NCBI RefSeq assembly: GCF_001042485.2
Contig: NZ_LBMN02000039.1
Span: 39,800 to 103,799 of the forward strand
Source of the DNA: Bacillus paralicheniformis
GTDB taxonomy: Bacteria; Bacillota; Bacilli; Bacillales; Bacillaceae
DNA length: 64,000 nucleotides
Direction of reading: 5' to 3'
Positions 7,686 through 15,471 of the stretch are shown here, one piece after another (within the stretch, counting starts at the first letter, position 1; each line of letters starts with the position of its first letter). The notes beneath the pieces were generated by a model. The model made no database searches and was not told where the DNA came from. It saw nothing but the letters and a program-made list of their open reading frames with translations. The position numbers and the translations under genes are program-made.

Positions 7686-9214
7686 GATTGACGACCTCCT
7701 TGAGTAAGATATTGGTCAAGATAATTCGGCCGTTCTTCGACCGATTCAAAATGAGGCTCACCCGTTTTTACAAGACGCAGATAAAGTGCGCCGGACCATG
7801 CAAACCGCTGCCGAACGATCAAGGCGCCGGCCGCAGTGCCAGCTAACAAAACGACTACCGTTAAAACGGCCGCCATGACGGGTGGTTGCGCCCCCTGTAC
7901 AACGGCTTCCTTCAGGAGCCCGTGTAAACCGGAATGAATGATGGCAAACGCGAGTGAAGCCCCCGTTAAAATGAAAAGCCCGGCCATTCGTGTGACGCGA
8001 CCGTCATTGGCTGTGACAAGCTGTCTCCAAGCAATGAACAATGCCCAGCCTAAAACAAGGGCGCTGATCAATTGATAGCCATCGTCCGCAGCTGAGACCC
8101 AGATTCCGATGACGACAGTAAGAGCAAAGGCGCCGCCTATCATGTCCCAGAAAAGAGCCGGTCTGCCCCGTTTAGAGGCGAACGATTCATAACGGCGCAC
8201 CGCTGATCCGGCTTGCAGGAAAAGGGCGGCTTTGAACAGGCCGTGCAAAATGAGGTGAATAACAGCCGCAATATAGGCTCCTAATGCGCATTGGACGAGC
8301 ATAAAACCCATCTGCGCGACCGTTGAAGCTGCGAGCTGCCGCTTGTAGTCCGTCTGGACGATCATCATGCCCGTTCCGAGCAAGACGGAAAAGACGGCGG
8401 GAACAAGCAGAATAAGCTGCAGCCCATCACCGCTGAACATCGGTGCGAAACGGGTCAGCATGACGCCGCCTACATTTACGAGTCCGGCGTGCATGACCGC
8501 GGAAACGGGAGTCGGAGCGATTGCCGAATCGAGCAGCCAGCGATGAAACGGCCACTGTGCCGCAGGAATCATCACCGTTAAAATGATAAGGAGGCCAATC
8601 CCGGTTTTCTCCCATGAACTGAGCTGTACAAGGCTTTCCTCCGCTATGGCGGATGATAGCTGCCAGTGTCCTGTCGCGAGAGACAGCCAAAGAGCGGCTG
8701 CTGCTATCGCCAGCCAGCTGAGTGCAAAGATTCGGCCCGCATACAAAGCGGCATTTTTGGCCGCTTGCCACGCGCTGTTTAAGCCGATTAGCGCGGTCAA
8801 GCCGAAAAGCGTGATACCCCAGCATAAGAGGAGCCAGCGAAGATCATCGTTCAGCCAGGCGCATGAAGCGCCTCCTGTTGTAAGCGTCAGCAGCACAAAA
8901 AATTTACGGTAGGAGCGGTCGCCGAACAAATACCGGACAGAGTAGCGCTGGACGATGAAGCCGATTGTCAAGACAAACAAGGCGATCAGCCAAGCCAGCG
9001 AATCCAAGCGCCAAGGAGCTCCAGCTTGCCCGGGATTTGCCGTTATCAATGCTGCCAGCGCGGCAAGCGGCGGCAGGGCGATGATCTTGGCGTGAATCCG
9101 TACATATGCCAATGGAACCTTTCGATTCAGGACGAGCAGTGCGCTTAACAAACAAAGCGCAAGCGACGCGAAAAATATTTTCAGCCAAAATAAAGAATCT
9201 AGCAGATCAAACAT
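7682..9214 (-). CDS. dabB: DabB/MpsA, NdhF-like cation-coupled membrane subunit
   Basis: This 510-residue integral membrane protein belongs to the NuoL/NdhF/Mrp antiporter family (proton-conducting membrane transporter) and is the partner of DabA. Typical conserved segments include the helix with FHRWLLDSAIAPTPVSA and a later MQ-rich QMGFMLVQ stretch. I chose ATG at 9214 because GGAGGG lies 7 bases upstream; the longer frame from 9250 adds only 12 residues without a ribosome site. It is the first large gene of the minus-strand operon dabB-dabA-CA-like and is directly preceded by a short coupled ORF and a hairpin. Confidence 0.85.
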   Translation of the reverse strand: MFDLLDSLFWLKIFFASLALCLLSALLVLNRKVPLAYVRIHAKIIALPPLAALAALITANPGQAGAPWRLDSLAWLIALFVLTIGFIVQRYSVRYLFGDRSYRKFFVLLTLTTGGASCAWLNDDLRWLLLCWGITLFGLTALIGLNSAWQAAKNAALYAGRIFALSWLAIAAAALWLSLATGHWQLSSAIAEESLVQLSSWEKTGIGLLIILTVMIPAAQWPFHRWLLDSAIAPTPVSAVMHAGLVNVGGVMLTRFAPMFSGDGLQLILLVPAVFSVLLGTGMMIVQTDYKRQLAASTVAQMGFMLVQCALGAYIAAVIHLILHGLFKAALFLQAGSAVRRYESFASKRGRPALFWDMIGGAFALTVVIGIWVSAADDGYQLISALVLGWALFIAWRQLVTANDGRVTRMAGLFILTGASLAFAIIHSGLHGLLKEAVVQGAQPPVMAAVLTVVVLLAGTAAGALIVRQRFAWSGALYLRLVKTGEPHFESVEERPNYLDQYLTQGGRQS

Positions 9215-9260
9215 CCGGCATCCCTCCGTCGGGATGATGGAAAAGAACATACTGTTTCAT
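9207..9260 (-). CDS. Putative 17-residue leader ORF coupled to dabB
   Basis: Reading on the minus strand, AGGAAGG is followed 6 bases later by ATG at 9260. The short frame MKQYVLFHHPDGGMPDV ends at a TGA (9209-9207) lying just inside the dabB start (ATGTTTGA). The ribosome site is stronger than that of dabB itself, and the stop-start overlap is the classic arrangement for translational coupling. No homologue is known to me. It could also be a chance frame, but the quality of the start and the exact overlap make it worth listing. Confidence 0.4.
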   Translation of the reverse strand: MKQYVLFHHPDGGMPDV

Positions 9261-9289
9261 GTCTTGCCTTCCTTTCTGAAAACGTAAAA

Positions 9290-9347
9290 AAGCCGGTATA
9301 TTCAGGATCGGCCCATTTCAGCCAATCTTTCTGAATAATACCGGCTT
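9290..9347 (-). terminator. Terminator or attenuator between mpsC and dabB
   Basis: AAGCCGGTAT...ATTCAG and CTGAAT...ATACCGGCTT are complementary with a small bulge and a loop of about 25 bases. On the minus strand a run of six T follows. It ends mpsC transcripts and lies just 30 bases before the leader ORF of dabB, so partial read-through could link the two units. Confidence 0.7.
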
Positions 9348-9388
9348 ATCTTTAACTCATGTTCATGCTTTAAAGATCTTCCGTTTTT

Positions 9389-9763
9389 CTATGCCAATTT
9401 TTTTTGCAGGTCGTTTGCCAATTTAAATACCATGATCCGCTCGCCAGTGCGGGTGCTGATATCCGTGTGAAAGCTGATCGTCTCTTCACCGGTCAGCTCC
9501 TTCATTATGCGGCTCAGTTGTTCTATACCCGATTCCACCAAACCGGAGCGGGTTCTTTTAATTGACAGCAGGCCTTCTTTTGTACTGCAAAGTTCGTATT
9601 CGGCGGGTGTCAAAATACCGTTCAGGGAAATGATGACCATATTTCTGAGAATGTCTGTTTTAACAGACACGGAGCCGCGGCCCAAATAGTCTTTTTCCCA
9701 TTGGGTTAAGGTTTTGCTGATCTCCGCCTCCAGAGACCCCTTTGTCACTTTCTGTTTTTTCAA
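9389..9763 (-). CDS. mpsC: MpsC/YbcI, DUF2294 protein
   Basis: This small soluble protein of about 124 residues carries the DUF2294 domain (LEAEISKTLTQWEKDYLGRG at the N terminus and a TDISTRTGERIMVF strand near the end). DUF2294 is the third component, MpsC, of the S. aureus membrane-potential-generating system, and the B. subtilis homologue YbcI lies near the DabAB homologues. TTG at 9763 is preceded by CAGGAGG at a spacing of 8; the upstream ATG at 9808 falls in a palindrome and lacks a ribosome site. Its molecular role is unknown; placement beside dabBA supports a joint function. Confidence 0.8.
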   Translation of the reverse strand: MKKQKVTKGSLEAEISKTLTQWEKDYLGRGSVSVKTDILRNMVIISLNGILTPAEYELCSTKEGLLSIKRTRSGLVESGIEQLSRIMKELTGEETISFHTDISTRTGERIMVFKLANDLQKKLA

Positions 9764-9782
9764 TGTTATATCCTCCTGAAAA

Positions 9783-9835
9783 ACGGTATATTTCTTTTCC
9801 TTATACATGAGTATAGGGAAAATGAAATATACCGT
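9783..9835. repeat. 53-base near-perfect palindrome at the mpsC leader
   Basis: Outer arms ACGGTATATTTC / GAAATATACCGT, then TTTTCC / GGAAAA, then TTATAC / GTATAG surround a central ATGA, with one unpaired T. It ends about 20 bases upstream of the mpsC start and just before its ribosome site. It could be a large operator or a leader RNA hairpin. Confidence 0.75.
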
Positions 9836-10030
9836 CCTATCAAAATGTTAATGTCATACATGGTAAAGGGTGCTTTTTCACGCGACCATAGGGATTATAG
9901 CCGAGTGCTAAAGCTCTTTTGCATGAGATTACAATTATTGATTTTACGGAATTACTTTTTAAATATCATATCTTTTAAGATTTATGATGTCAATACCGTT
10001 CTTTTATGGATAAAAAAGAGGAATGCCGTC
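9836..10030. other. Intergenic spacer between mpsC and the DJ-1 gene
   Basis: About 195 AT-rich bases with no convincing reading frame. The mpsC promoter must lie here or overlap the palindrome, but I found no -35/-10 pair with good spacing. Confidence 0.5.
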
Positions 10031-10582
10031 TTAGCAGACGAGCATTCCCTTGGCAACTGCATCGGCTTTTTCTTTGCCGTTCAGCAATTCGGCAAGCTTG
10101 AGGGCAAATGGAATCGTGGTCGCCGGGCCTCTGGAAGTAATGATGTTTCCATCTACGACAACATTTTCATTTGCAGTGACATCCGCTCCTGTTAAATGTT
10201 CTTCAACCCCGGGATAGCAGGTCGCTTTTTTCCCGCTGACAAGCCCCGTTTTTCCGAGCGTCATCGTTGCGGCGCAGATAGCGGCGACATATTTTCCTGC
10301 ATCCGCCGCTTCTGTCAGCGTCTTGTGCAAAGCTTGGTGTTCCAGCATTTTTTTGCTGCCTACATTTCCGCCCGGAAGAATCAGCATATCCGCTTTTTGA
10401 AAATCAGCATCCTCAAACATGACGTCTGCCTCGACGACAATGTCATGCCCGCCTTTCACGCTGCGCGATGGATCAAGCGAGACGGTGACGGTCTCGACTT
10501 CAGCCCTCCGTAAAATATCAATCGTTGCTATCGCTTCGATTTCTTCAAATCCGCCGATTAAAAAAACATACGCTTTCTTCAT
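10031..10582 (-). CDS. DJ-1/PfpI family protein
   Basis: The 183-residue single-domain protein has the DJ-1 fold (flavodoxin-like Rossmann). The nucleophile elbow holds Cys103 (AAICAATMTLG), and the assisting glutamate is Glu16 in the GGFEEIEA motif. The oxyanion motif LILPGG is at 67-72. The family includes deglycase/glyoxalase-like and chaperone proteins and was formerly annotated ThiJ; the substrate cannot be read from sequence. It has GGAGG just upstream of the ATG and is transcribed divergently from the acetoin operon, without obvious functional linkage. Confidence 0.85.
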   Translation of the reverse strand: MKKAYVFLIGGFEEIEAIATIDILRRAEVETVTVSLDPSRSVKGGHDIVVEADVMFEDADFQKADMLILPGGNVGSKKMLEHQALHKTLTEAADAGKYVAAICAATMTLGKTGLVSGKKATCYPGVEEHLTGADVTANENVVVDGNIITSRGPATTIPFALKLAELLNGKEKADAVAKGMLVC

Positions 10583-10660
10583 GAAAAAAACCTCCTTCGT
10601 CTCTACCGTTCATTCTAACTGCGGCAAAGACATTTCCGCAACTGATGAAGTAGACAAATT

Positions 10661-10674
10661 GAGACACCCGTCTC
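10661..10674 (+). promoter_or_regulatory. Candidate AcoR upstream activating sequence
   Basis: The inverted repeat GAGACacccGTCTC is followed by a partial copy (GTCTC at 10680-10684). It lies 64-77 bases upstream of the -24 element, a suitable place for a sigma-54 enhancer bound by AcoR. The binding motif is inferred from symmetry and position, not from known AcoR sites. Confidence 0.45.
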
Positions 10675-10737
10675 GTTTTGTCTCTTGTTTTGGAAGGATG
10701 TCCGCCTGAAAAGAGCTTCATGTTCGCGTCGGAGAGC

Positions 10738-10753
10738 TGGCACGATTTTTGCA
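10738..10753 (+). promoter_or_regulatory. Sigma-54 (SigL) promoter of acoABCL
   Basis: TGGCACGATTTTTGCA matches the -24/-12 consensus TGGCAC-N5-TTGCA exactly. Transcription would start near 10765, about 30 bases before acoA. The gene for the sigma-54 activator AcoR lies at the end of the cluster. Confidence 0.95.
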
Positions 10754-10793
10754 TCATAACGTGTGAGTAAAAAAAGACAGGAGGTTTTTTCAT

Positions 10794-11768
10794 ATGGAAG
10801 AGGCACTGACAAAGGAAAAGGCGGTATGGATGTATCAAAAAATGCTGGAAATCCGCTATTTCGAAGATCGGGTTCATCAGCTGTTTGCTAAAGGGATACT
10901 GCCGGGTTTTGTCCATCTTTACGCCGGGGAAGAAGCGGTCGCTGCGGGCGTCTGCGCCCATCTGAATGATGAAGACACCATCACGAGCACACATCGCGGC
11001 CATGGGCACTGCATTGCAAAAGGGTGCGACTTGAAAGGGATGATGGCCGAGATATACGGGAAATCTGCAGGACTTTGCAAAGGAAAAGGCGGATCGATGC
11101 ATATCGCAGACTTTGACAAAGGGATGCTAGGCGCAAACGGAATCGTCGGCGGGGGATTTCCCTTGGCCTGCGGAGCTGCCCTCACTGCAAAGTATAAAAA
11201 GACTAAAAATGTAAGCGTTTGCTTTTTTGGCGACGGCGCCAACAACCAGGGGACGTTTCACGAAGGGATCAACCTTGCCGCCATCTGGAAGCTCCCTGTC
11301 ATATTTGTCGCCGAAAACAACGGGTATGGCGAAGCGACGCCGTTTTCCTATGCGTCAAGCTGCGAGTCGATCGCAGATCGTGCGGCCGCCTACGGGATTC
11401 CGGGCATTCGCGTGGATGGAAAAGATGCAGCCGCGGTTTTCCAGGCTGCGGGCCGGGCGATAGAGCGTGCCAAAAACGGTGAAGGACCGACGCTTATTGA
11501 GTGTATGACATACCGGAACTACGGCCATTTTGAAGGAGATGCCCAGCGCTACAAAACAAATGACGAAAAAGCGGTGCATCAGGAAGAAAAAGATGCCATT
11601 GCCGTGTTCAAAAGCGAATTGCTGGCAAAAGGGCTGATGAGTGAAGAAGAGCAGTCACGGATTGAAAAAGAAGTTGAAGAAGCGGTCGAGCAAGCGGTCG
11701 CATTCAGCGAAAAAAGCGCTTATCCGGAAGAAACCGAACTGCTGACAGATGTATATGTATCCTATTAA
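10794..11768 (+). CDS. acoA: Acetoin dehydrogenase E1 alpha subunit
   Basis: AcoA is the thiamine-diphosphate-binding alpha chain of the E1 component that cleaves acetoin and passes the acetyl group to lipoyl-AcoC. The ThDP motif starts GDGANNQG and ends in ENNGYG (about residues 145-181). The 324 residues resemble the alpha subunits of branched-chain and pyruvate dehydrogenases. GGAGG lies 10 bases before ATG. It is first in acoABCL under the sigma-54 promoter; acoB follows after 21 bases. Confidence 0.95.
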   Translation: MEEALTKEKAVWMYQKMLEIRYFEDRVHQLFAKGILPGFVHLYAGEEAVAAGVCAHLNDEDTITSTHRGHGHCIAKGCDLKGMMAEIYGKSAGLCKGKGGSMHIADFDKGMLGANGIVGGGFPLACGAALTAKYKKTKNVSVCFFGDGANNQGTFHEGINLAAIWKLPVIFVAENNGYGEATPFSYASSCESIADRAAAYGIPGIRVDGKDAAAVFQAAGRAIERAKNGEGPTLIECMTYRNYGHFEGDAQRYKTNDEKAVHQEEKDAIAVFKSELLAKGLMSEEEQSRIEKEVEEAVEQAVAFSEKSAYPEETELLTDVYVSY

Positions 11769-11789
11769 TTCATGAAGGGGGAAGGAAAC

Positions 11790-12824
11790 ATGACGAGGGA
11801 AATCAGCATGTCAGCCGCATTGAATGAAGCGATCAAACTTGCGATGAGAAAGGACGATCACGTCATTTTAATGGGGGAAGATGTCGCAGGAGGAGCGAAT
11901 GTCGATCATCTGCAGGATGATGAAGCATGGGGCGGTGTACTTGGCGTCACGAAAGGGATTGTTCAGGAATTTGGACGGGAGCGCGTCCTTGATACGCCGA
12001 TCAGTGAAGCGGGGTACATCGGCGCAGCCATGGCGGCGGCTTCAACAGGTTTAAGGCCGATCGCGGAATTGATGTTTAACGATTTTATCGGCACGTGTCT
12101 GGACCAGGTGCTGAACCAGGGAGCGAAGTTCCGCTACATGTTTGGCGGAAAAGCGGAAGTTCCGATTACGATCCGGACGACCCACGGAGCCGGCTTTAGG
12201 GCAGCCGCCCAGCATTCGCAAAGCTTGTATGCCCTATTTACAAGCATTCCCGGCTTGAAAGTGATTGTGCCGTCGACCCCGTACGATGCGAAAGGCTTAT
12301 TGCTCGCTGCGATTGAGGATCAGGACCCGGTTATCTTTTTTGAAGACAAAACGCTGTACAACATGACAGGCTATGTGCCGGAAGAATATTACACGCTTCC
12401 GATCGGAAAAGCCGATATCAAGCGGGAAGGCGCTGATGTAACGATTGTCGCAGTCGGCAAACAGGTTCATACGGCGCTTCAAGCGGCGGAACAGCTCTCA
12501 CTGCAGGGAATCGAAGCCGAAGTCCTTGATCCGAGGAGTCTTTCACCGCTTGATGAGGAGGCCGTCCTTGCATCTGTTGAAAAAACAAACAGACTTGTGA
12601 TCGTCGATGAAGCCAATCCGAGATGCAGCATCGCCGCGGATATCGCATCTTTGGCGGCAGATAAAGGATTTGATTCGCTTGATGCACCGGTTAAAAAGGT
12701 AACGGCTCCACATACGCCGGTTCCATTTTCACCGCCTCTTGAAGACCTGTATTTGCCGACGCCGGAAAAAGTGGTGAACACCGTGCTGGAGATGCTCGGA
12801 GAAATCTCAACACATACGGTATAA
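11790..12824 (+). CDS. acoB: Acetoin dehydrogenase E1 beta subunit
   Basis: AcoB is the beta chain of E1, a transketolase-like protein of 344 residues. Characteristic segments include ILMGEDVAGG near residue 35, DTPISEAGYIGAAMA and the C-terminal transketolase domain beginning near VIVAVGKQV. Two ATGs are possible; the one at 11790 has GGGGGAAGGA at good spacing, whereas the upstream one at 11772 overlaps that ribosome site. The beta subunit forms an alpha2beta2 tetramer with AcoA. Confidence 0.95.
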   Translation: MTREISMSAALNEAIKLAMRKDDHVILMGEDVAGGANVDHLQDDEAWGGVLGVTKGIVQEFGRERVLDTPISEAGYIGAAMAAASTGLRPIAELMFNDFIGTCLDQVLNQGAKFRYMFGGKAEVPITIRTTHGAGFRAAAQHSQSLYALFTSIPGLKVIVPSTPYDAKGLLLAAIEDQDPVIFFEDKTLYNMTGYVPEEYYTLPIGKADIKREGADVTIVAVGKQVHTALQAAEQLSLQGIEAEVLDPRSLSPLDEEAVLASVEKTNRLVIVDEANPRCSIAADIASLAADKGFDSLDAPVKKVTAPHTPVPFSPPLEDLYLPTPEKVVNTVLEMLGEISTHTV

Positions 12825-12846
12825 AGATTGGAAAGGAGAGGAGAAC

Positions 12847-13974
12847 ATGGCTGTCGAGGTTGTCATGCCGAAATTGGGAATGGCGATGAAAGAAGGTACG
12901 GTTTCCGTCTGGAATAAAAAAGTCGGTGAAGCCGTTGAAAAAGGAGAAAGCATTGCCAGCATCAATTCCGAAAAAATCGAAATGGAAATCGAATCTCCGG
13001 CAAACGGAACCGTGTTGGACATCAAAGTGTCCGAAGGAGAGGGAGTGCCGCCGGGAACGGTCATCTGCCAGATCGGGAATGAAAACGAACAAACGCCGGA
13101 AAGTCAAACAAAACAGCCGGATTCCCCGAAAGAACGGATTAAAATTTCTCCGGCTGCACGCAAAATCGCGCAAAGCGCAAATATAGACATCAAAACGCTG
13201 AAAGGCACGGGGCCCGGAGGGAGAATTACGAAAGCGGATGTGCTGCAGGCGCTTCCCGACAGGCCGAACAAGCAGGCGGATAAGGCTGAAGATCGTCCGC
13301 CGGCAAGCCCGATGAGGAAAACGATTGCCGCAAGAATGACGGAAAGCCTGCAAAACAGCGCCCAGCTGACGATTACGATGAAGGCGGACATCACGAAATT
13401 AACAGCCCTGCAAAAACAGCTTAATGAAACAGCTCAATCCAGGTATGATACAAAGCTGACGATCACTGATTTTGCCGCCAGGGCAGCTGTTTTTTCGCTT
13501 TTGGATCATCCGGCCATGAACAGCGTTTATCAAGACGGAAGGCTTGCGACCTTTGATCATGTTCATTTAGGAGTGGCGGCGGCTTTGGACGAAGGCCTGG
13601 CCGTTCCCGTCATCCGTCATGCCGAGCGGCTTCCGCTGATCGAACTGGCCAAGAAAATCAAATGGTACGCCAAAAAAGCGCGGGAAGGTAGGCTTCTGCA
13701 CGACGAAATAGAAGGATCGACATTTACGATTACAAATCTCGGCGCATATGGTGTCGAGCACTTTACACCGATCTTAAATCCGCCGGAAACCGGGATACTT
13801 GGAATCGGCCAAATGTATTCGGCCCCCGTCTATCAAGACGGAGAACTGACAAAGGGCGCCATTCTGCCGCTCAGTCTGACTTTTGATCACCGCGCGCTTG
13901 ATGGTGCGCCTGCTGCAGCATTCCTTTCAGATGTAAAAAAATATTTGGAAGATCCTGCATCGATTCTTTTATAG
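12847..13974 (+). CDS. acoC: Acetoin dehydrogenase E2, dihydrolipoyl acetyltransferase
   Basis: AcoC is the 375-residue core of the complex and transfers the acetyl group to CoA. Residues 1-77 form a lipoyl domain with Lys43 (SEKIEME) as the lipoylation site. A short linker leads to the peripheral-subunit-binding domain (about 100-138, ISPAARKIA and GPGGRITKADV). The catalytic domain carries DHRALDG with His348 and Asp352. GGAAAGGAGAGGAG precedes the ATG. It is co-transcribed with acoAB and acoL. Confidence 0.95.
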   Translation: MAVEVVMPKLGMAMKEGTVSVWNKKVGEAVEKGESIASINSEKIEMEIESPANGTVLDIKVSEGEGVPPGTVICQIGNENEQTPESQTKQPDSPKERIKISPAARKIAQSANIDIKTLKGTGPGGRITKADVLQALPDRPNKQADKAEDRPPASPMRKTIAARMTESLQNSAQLTITMKADITKLTALQKQLNETAQSRYDTKLTITDFAARAAVFSLLDHPAMNSVYQDGRLATFDHVHLGVAAALDEGLAVPVIRHAERLPLIELAKKIKWYAKKAREGRLLHDEIEGSTFTITNLGAYGVEHFTPILNPPETGILGIGQMYSAPVYQDGELTKGAILPLSLTFDHRALDGAPAAAFLSDVKKYLEDPASILL

Positions 13975-13992
13975 GGAGAAGGTGGATAGACT

Positions 13993-15369
13993 GTGACACT
14001 CGCGATTATAGGAGGGGGACCTGCGGGTTACGTAGCGGCGATAACAGCCGCCAAGAATAGCAGAGAAGTCATCCTGATTGAAGATGGCCCCCTCGGAGGG
14101 ACGTGTTTAAATGAAGGGTGCATACCGACAAAAGCGCTTCTTGAGAGCGCCGATATGTTCGAGAAAGTAAAGTCCGCCGGTGCATTCGGCATCGGGCTGG
14201 CAGGCGAAAGCCCGACGGTTCAGTGGGAGGCCGTCCAGAGCCGTAAGAGAGAGATTATTCAGCGCCTCGCCGGGGGTATTAAATATTTGATGAATAAAAA
14301 CAAAATCAAGGTGCTGCAAGGAAAAGCATCGTTCTTGTCGGAACACGACATAATTGTTGAAAAGGACGGAAAACAGGAGGTCATCAATGCCGGGCATGTG
14401 ATTATAGCGGCAGGAGCGGAACCTGCCGCACTGCCTTTTGCGTCTTTTGACGGGAGCTGGATCATCGACAGCGGAGATGCCATGTCATTGCCGTCCATTC
14501 CTGAAACAATTTTTATTATCGGCGGAGGAATCATCGGTTGTGAATTTGCCAGTATATACAGCAGGTTGGGAGCGAACGTAGTGATAGCCGAGCAAGCGGA
14601 ACAGATTTTGCCTGAGGAAGATCCGGATATTGCCGCCTTTCTGCACACAAGTCTCGAAGAGTCCGGCGTCCGTGTTTTCACATCTGTACAAGTGGAGCGT
14701 CTTGATCCTGCCCGGCAGCGCGTCTTTCTGAAAAATGGCGATGACAGCTTTAATATTCAAGCGGATCGATGTCTGGTCGCCGTCGGCCGAAAACCGAGAA
14801 CTGCTGATTTGAAGCTTGAGCATATCGGAGTCCGATATGACAGGAAAGGGATTCAAGTCAACCAGCATATGCAGACAAACATTCCGCATATTTATGCGTG
14901 CGGGGATATCACAGGCGGAGTTCAGCTGGCGCATGCCGCCTTTCACGAAGGAATCGTCGCCGCATCCCATGCCTCGGGCAAAGACATGAAGGTCAACAGT
15001 GAAATCATTCCGCGCTGCATCTATACCTCGCCTGAGATCGCAAGCGTCGGCTTAAATGAAAAAAAGGCGAGGGAGCGCTACGGGGATGTTCGTATCGGTG
15101 AGTTTCCGTTTTCTTCAAACGGAAAAGCACTTATTTTAAATGAGGCTGCCGGAAAGGTCAAAATCATCACAGAGCCGGAGTATCAGGAAATTGTCGGGGT
15201 TTCGATCGTGGGTCCGGGAGCAACCGAACTGATCGGCCAGGCAGCCGTGATGATGCACGCTGAGCTGACGGCAGACGCAATGGAGCACTTCATCGCGGCT
15301 CATCCGACTCTTTCGGAAACGATTCACGAAGCTTTGCTGCAAGTCGCAGGCCAGGCGGTTCATTGCTGA
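13993..15369 (+). CDS. acoL: Acetoin dehydrogenase E3, dihydrolipoamide dehydrogenase
   Basis: AcoL is a 458-residue FAD enzyme that reoxidises dihydrolipoamide with NAD. The FAD-binding GGGPAGYVAA motif is at the N terminus, the redox disulfide is Cys38/Cys43 (GGTCLNEGCIPTK), the NAD-binding Rossmann segment is IIGGGIIGCEFA, and the C-terminal HPTLSE holds the catalytic histidine. The start is GTG at 13993 with AGGGAGAAGG upstream. A strong terminator ends the operon just after the stop. Confidence 0.95.
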   Translation: MTLAIIGGGPAGYVAAITAAKNSREVILIEDGPLGGTCLNEGCIPTKALLESADMFEKVKSAGAFGIGLAGESPTVQWEAVQSRKREIIQRLAGGIKYLMNKNKIKVLQGKASFLSEHDIIVEKDGKQEVINAGHVIIAAGAEPAALPFASFDGSWIIDSGDAMSLPSIPETIFIIGGGIIGCEFASIYSRLGANVVIAEQAEQILPEEDPDIAAFLHTSLEESGVRVFTSVQVERLDPARQRVFLKNGDDSFNIQADRCLVAVGRKPRTADLKLEHIGVRYDRKGIQVNQHMQTNIPHIYACGDITGGVQLAHAAFHEGIVAASHASGKDMKVNSEIIPRCIYTSPEIASVGLNEKKARERYGDVRIGEFPFSSNGKALILNEAAGKVKIITEPEYQEIVGVSIVGPGATELIGQAAVMMHAELTADAMEHFIAAHPTLSETIHEALLQVAGQAVHC

Positions 15370-15377
15370 ATAATGGA

Positions 15378-15414
15378 AAACTTCGCACAGCAGGTAAGTG
15401 CGGAGTTTTTTTTA
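15378..15414 (+). terminator. Terminator of the acoABCL operon
   Basis: ACTTCGCAC and GTGCGGAGT pair around AGCAGGTAA, and eight T follow. Confidence 0.9.
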
Positions 15415-15421
15415 TCGATAT

Positions 15422-15435
15422 TGAAAGCGCTTTTA
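15422..15435 (+). promoter_or_regulatory. cre (CcpA site) in the acoR promoter region
   Basis: TGAAAGCGCTTTTA differs from the cre consensus TGWAANCGNTNWCA at one position. It overlaps a -10-like TATAAT cluster (15434-15444) about 30-50 bases before acoR. Repression of aco genes by glucose through acoR is established in B. subtilis, so the location fits. Confidence 0.75.
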
Positions 15436-15471
15436 TAATATAATGAGGAAAAAGCATTAGGAGAGGATGGA

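Noticed and set aside
12691..13353. Open frame of 220 codons on the minus strand inside acoC
   Set aside because: It lies entirely opposite acoB/acoC, which have clear motifs; the translation is rich in Arg, Phe and Ser with no domain and no ribosome site.
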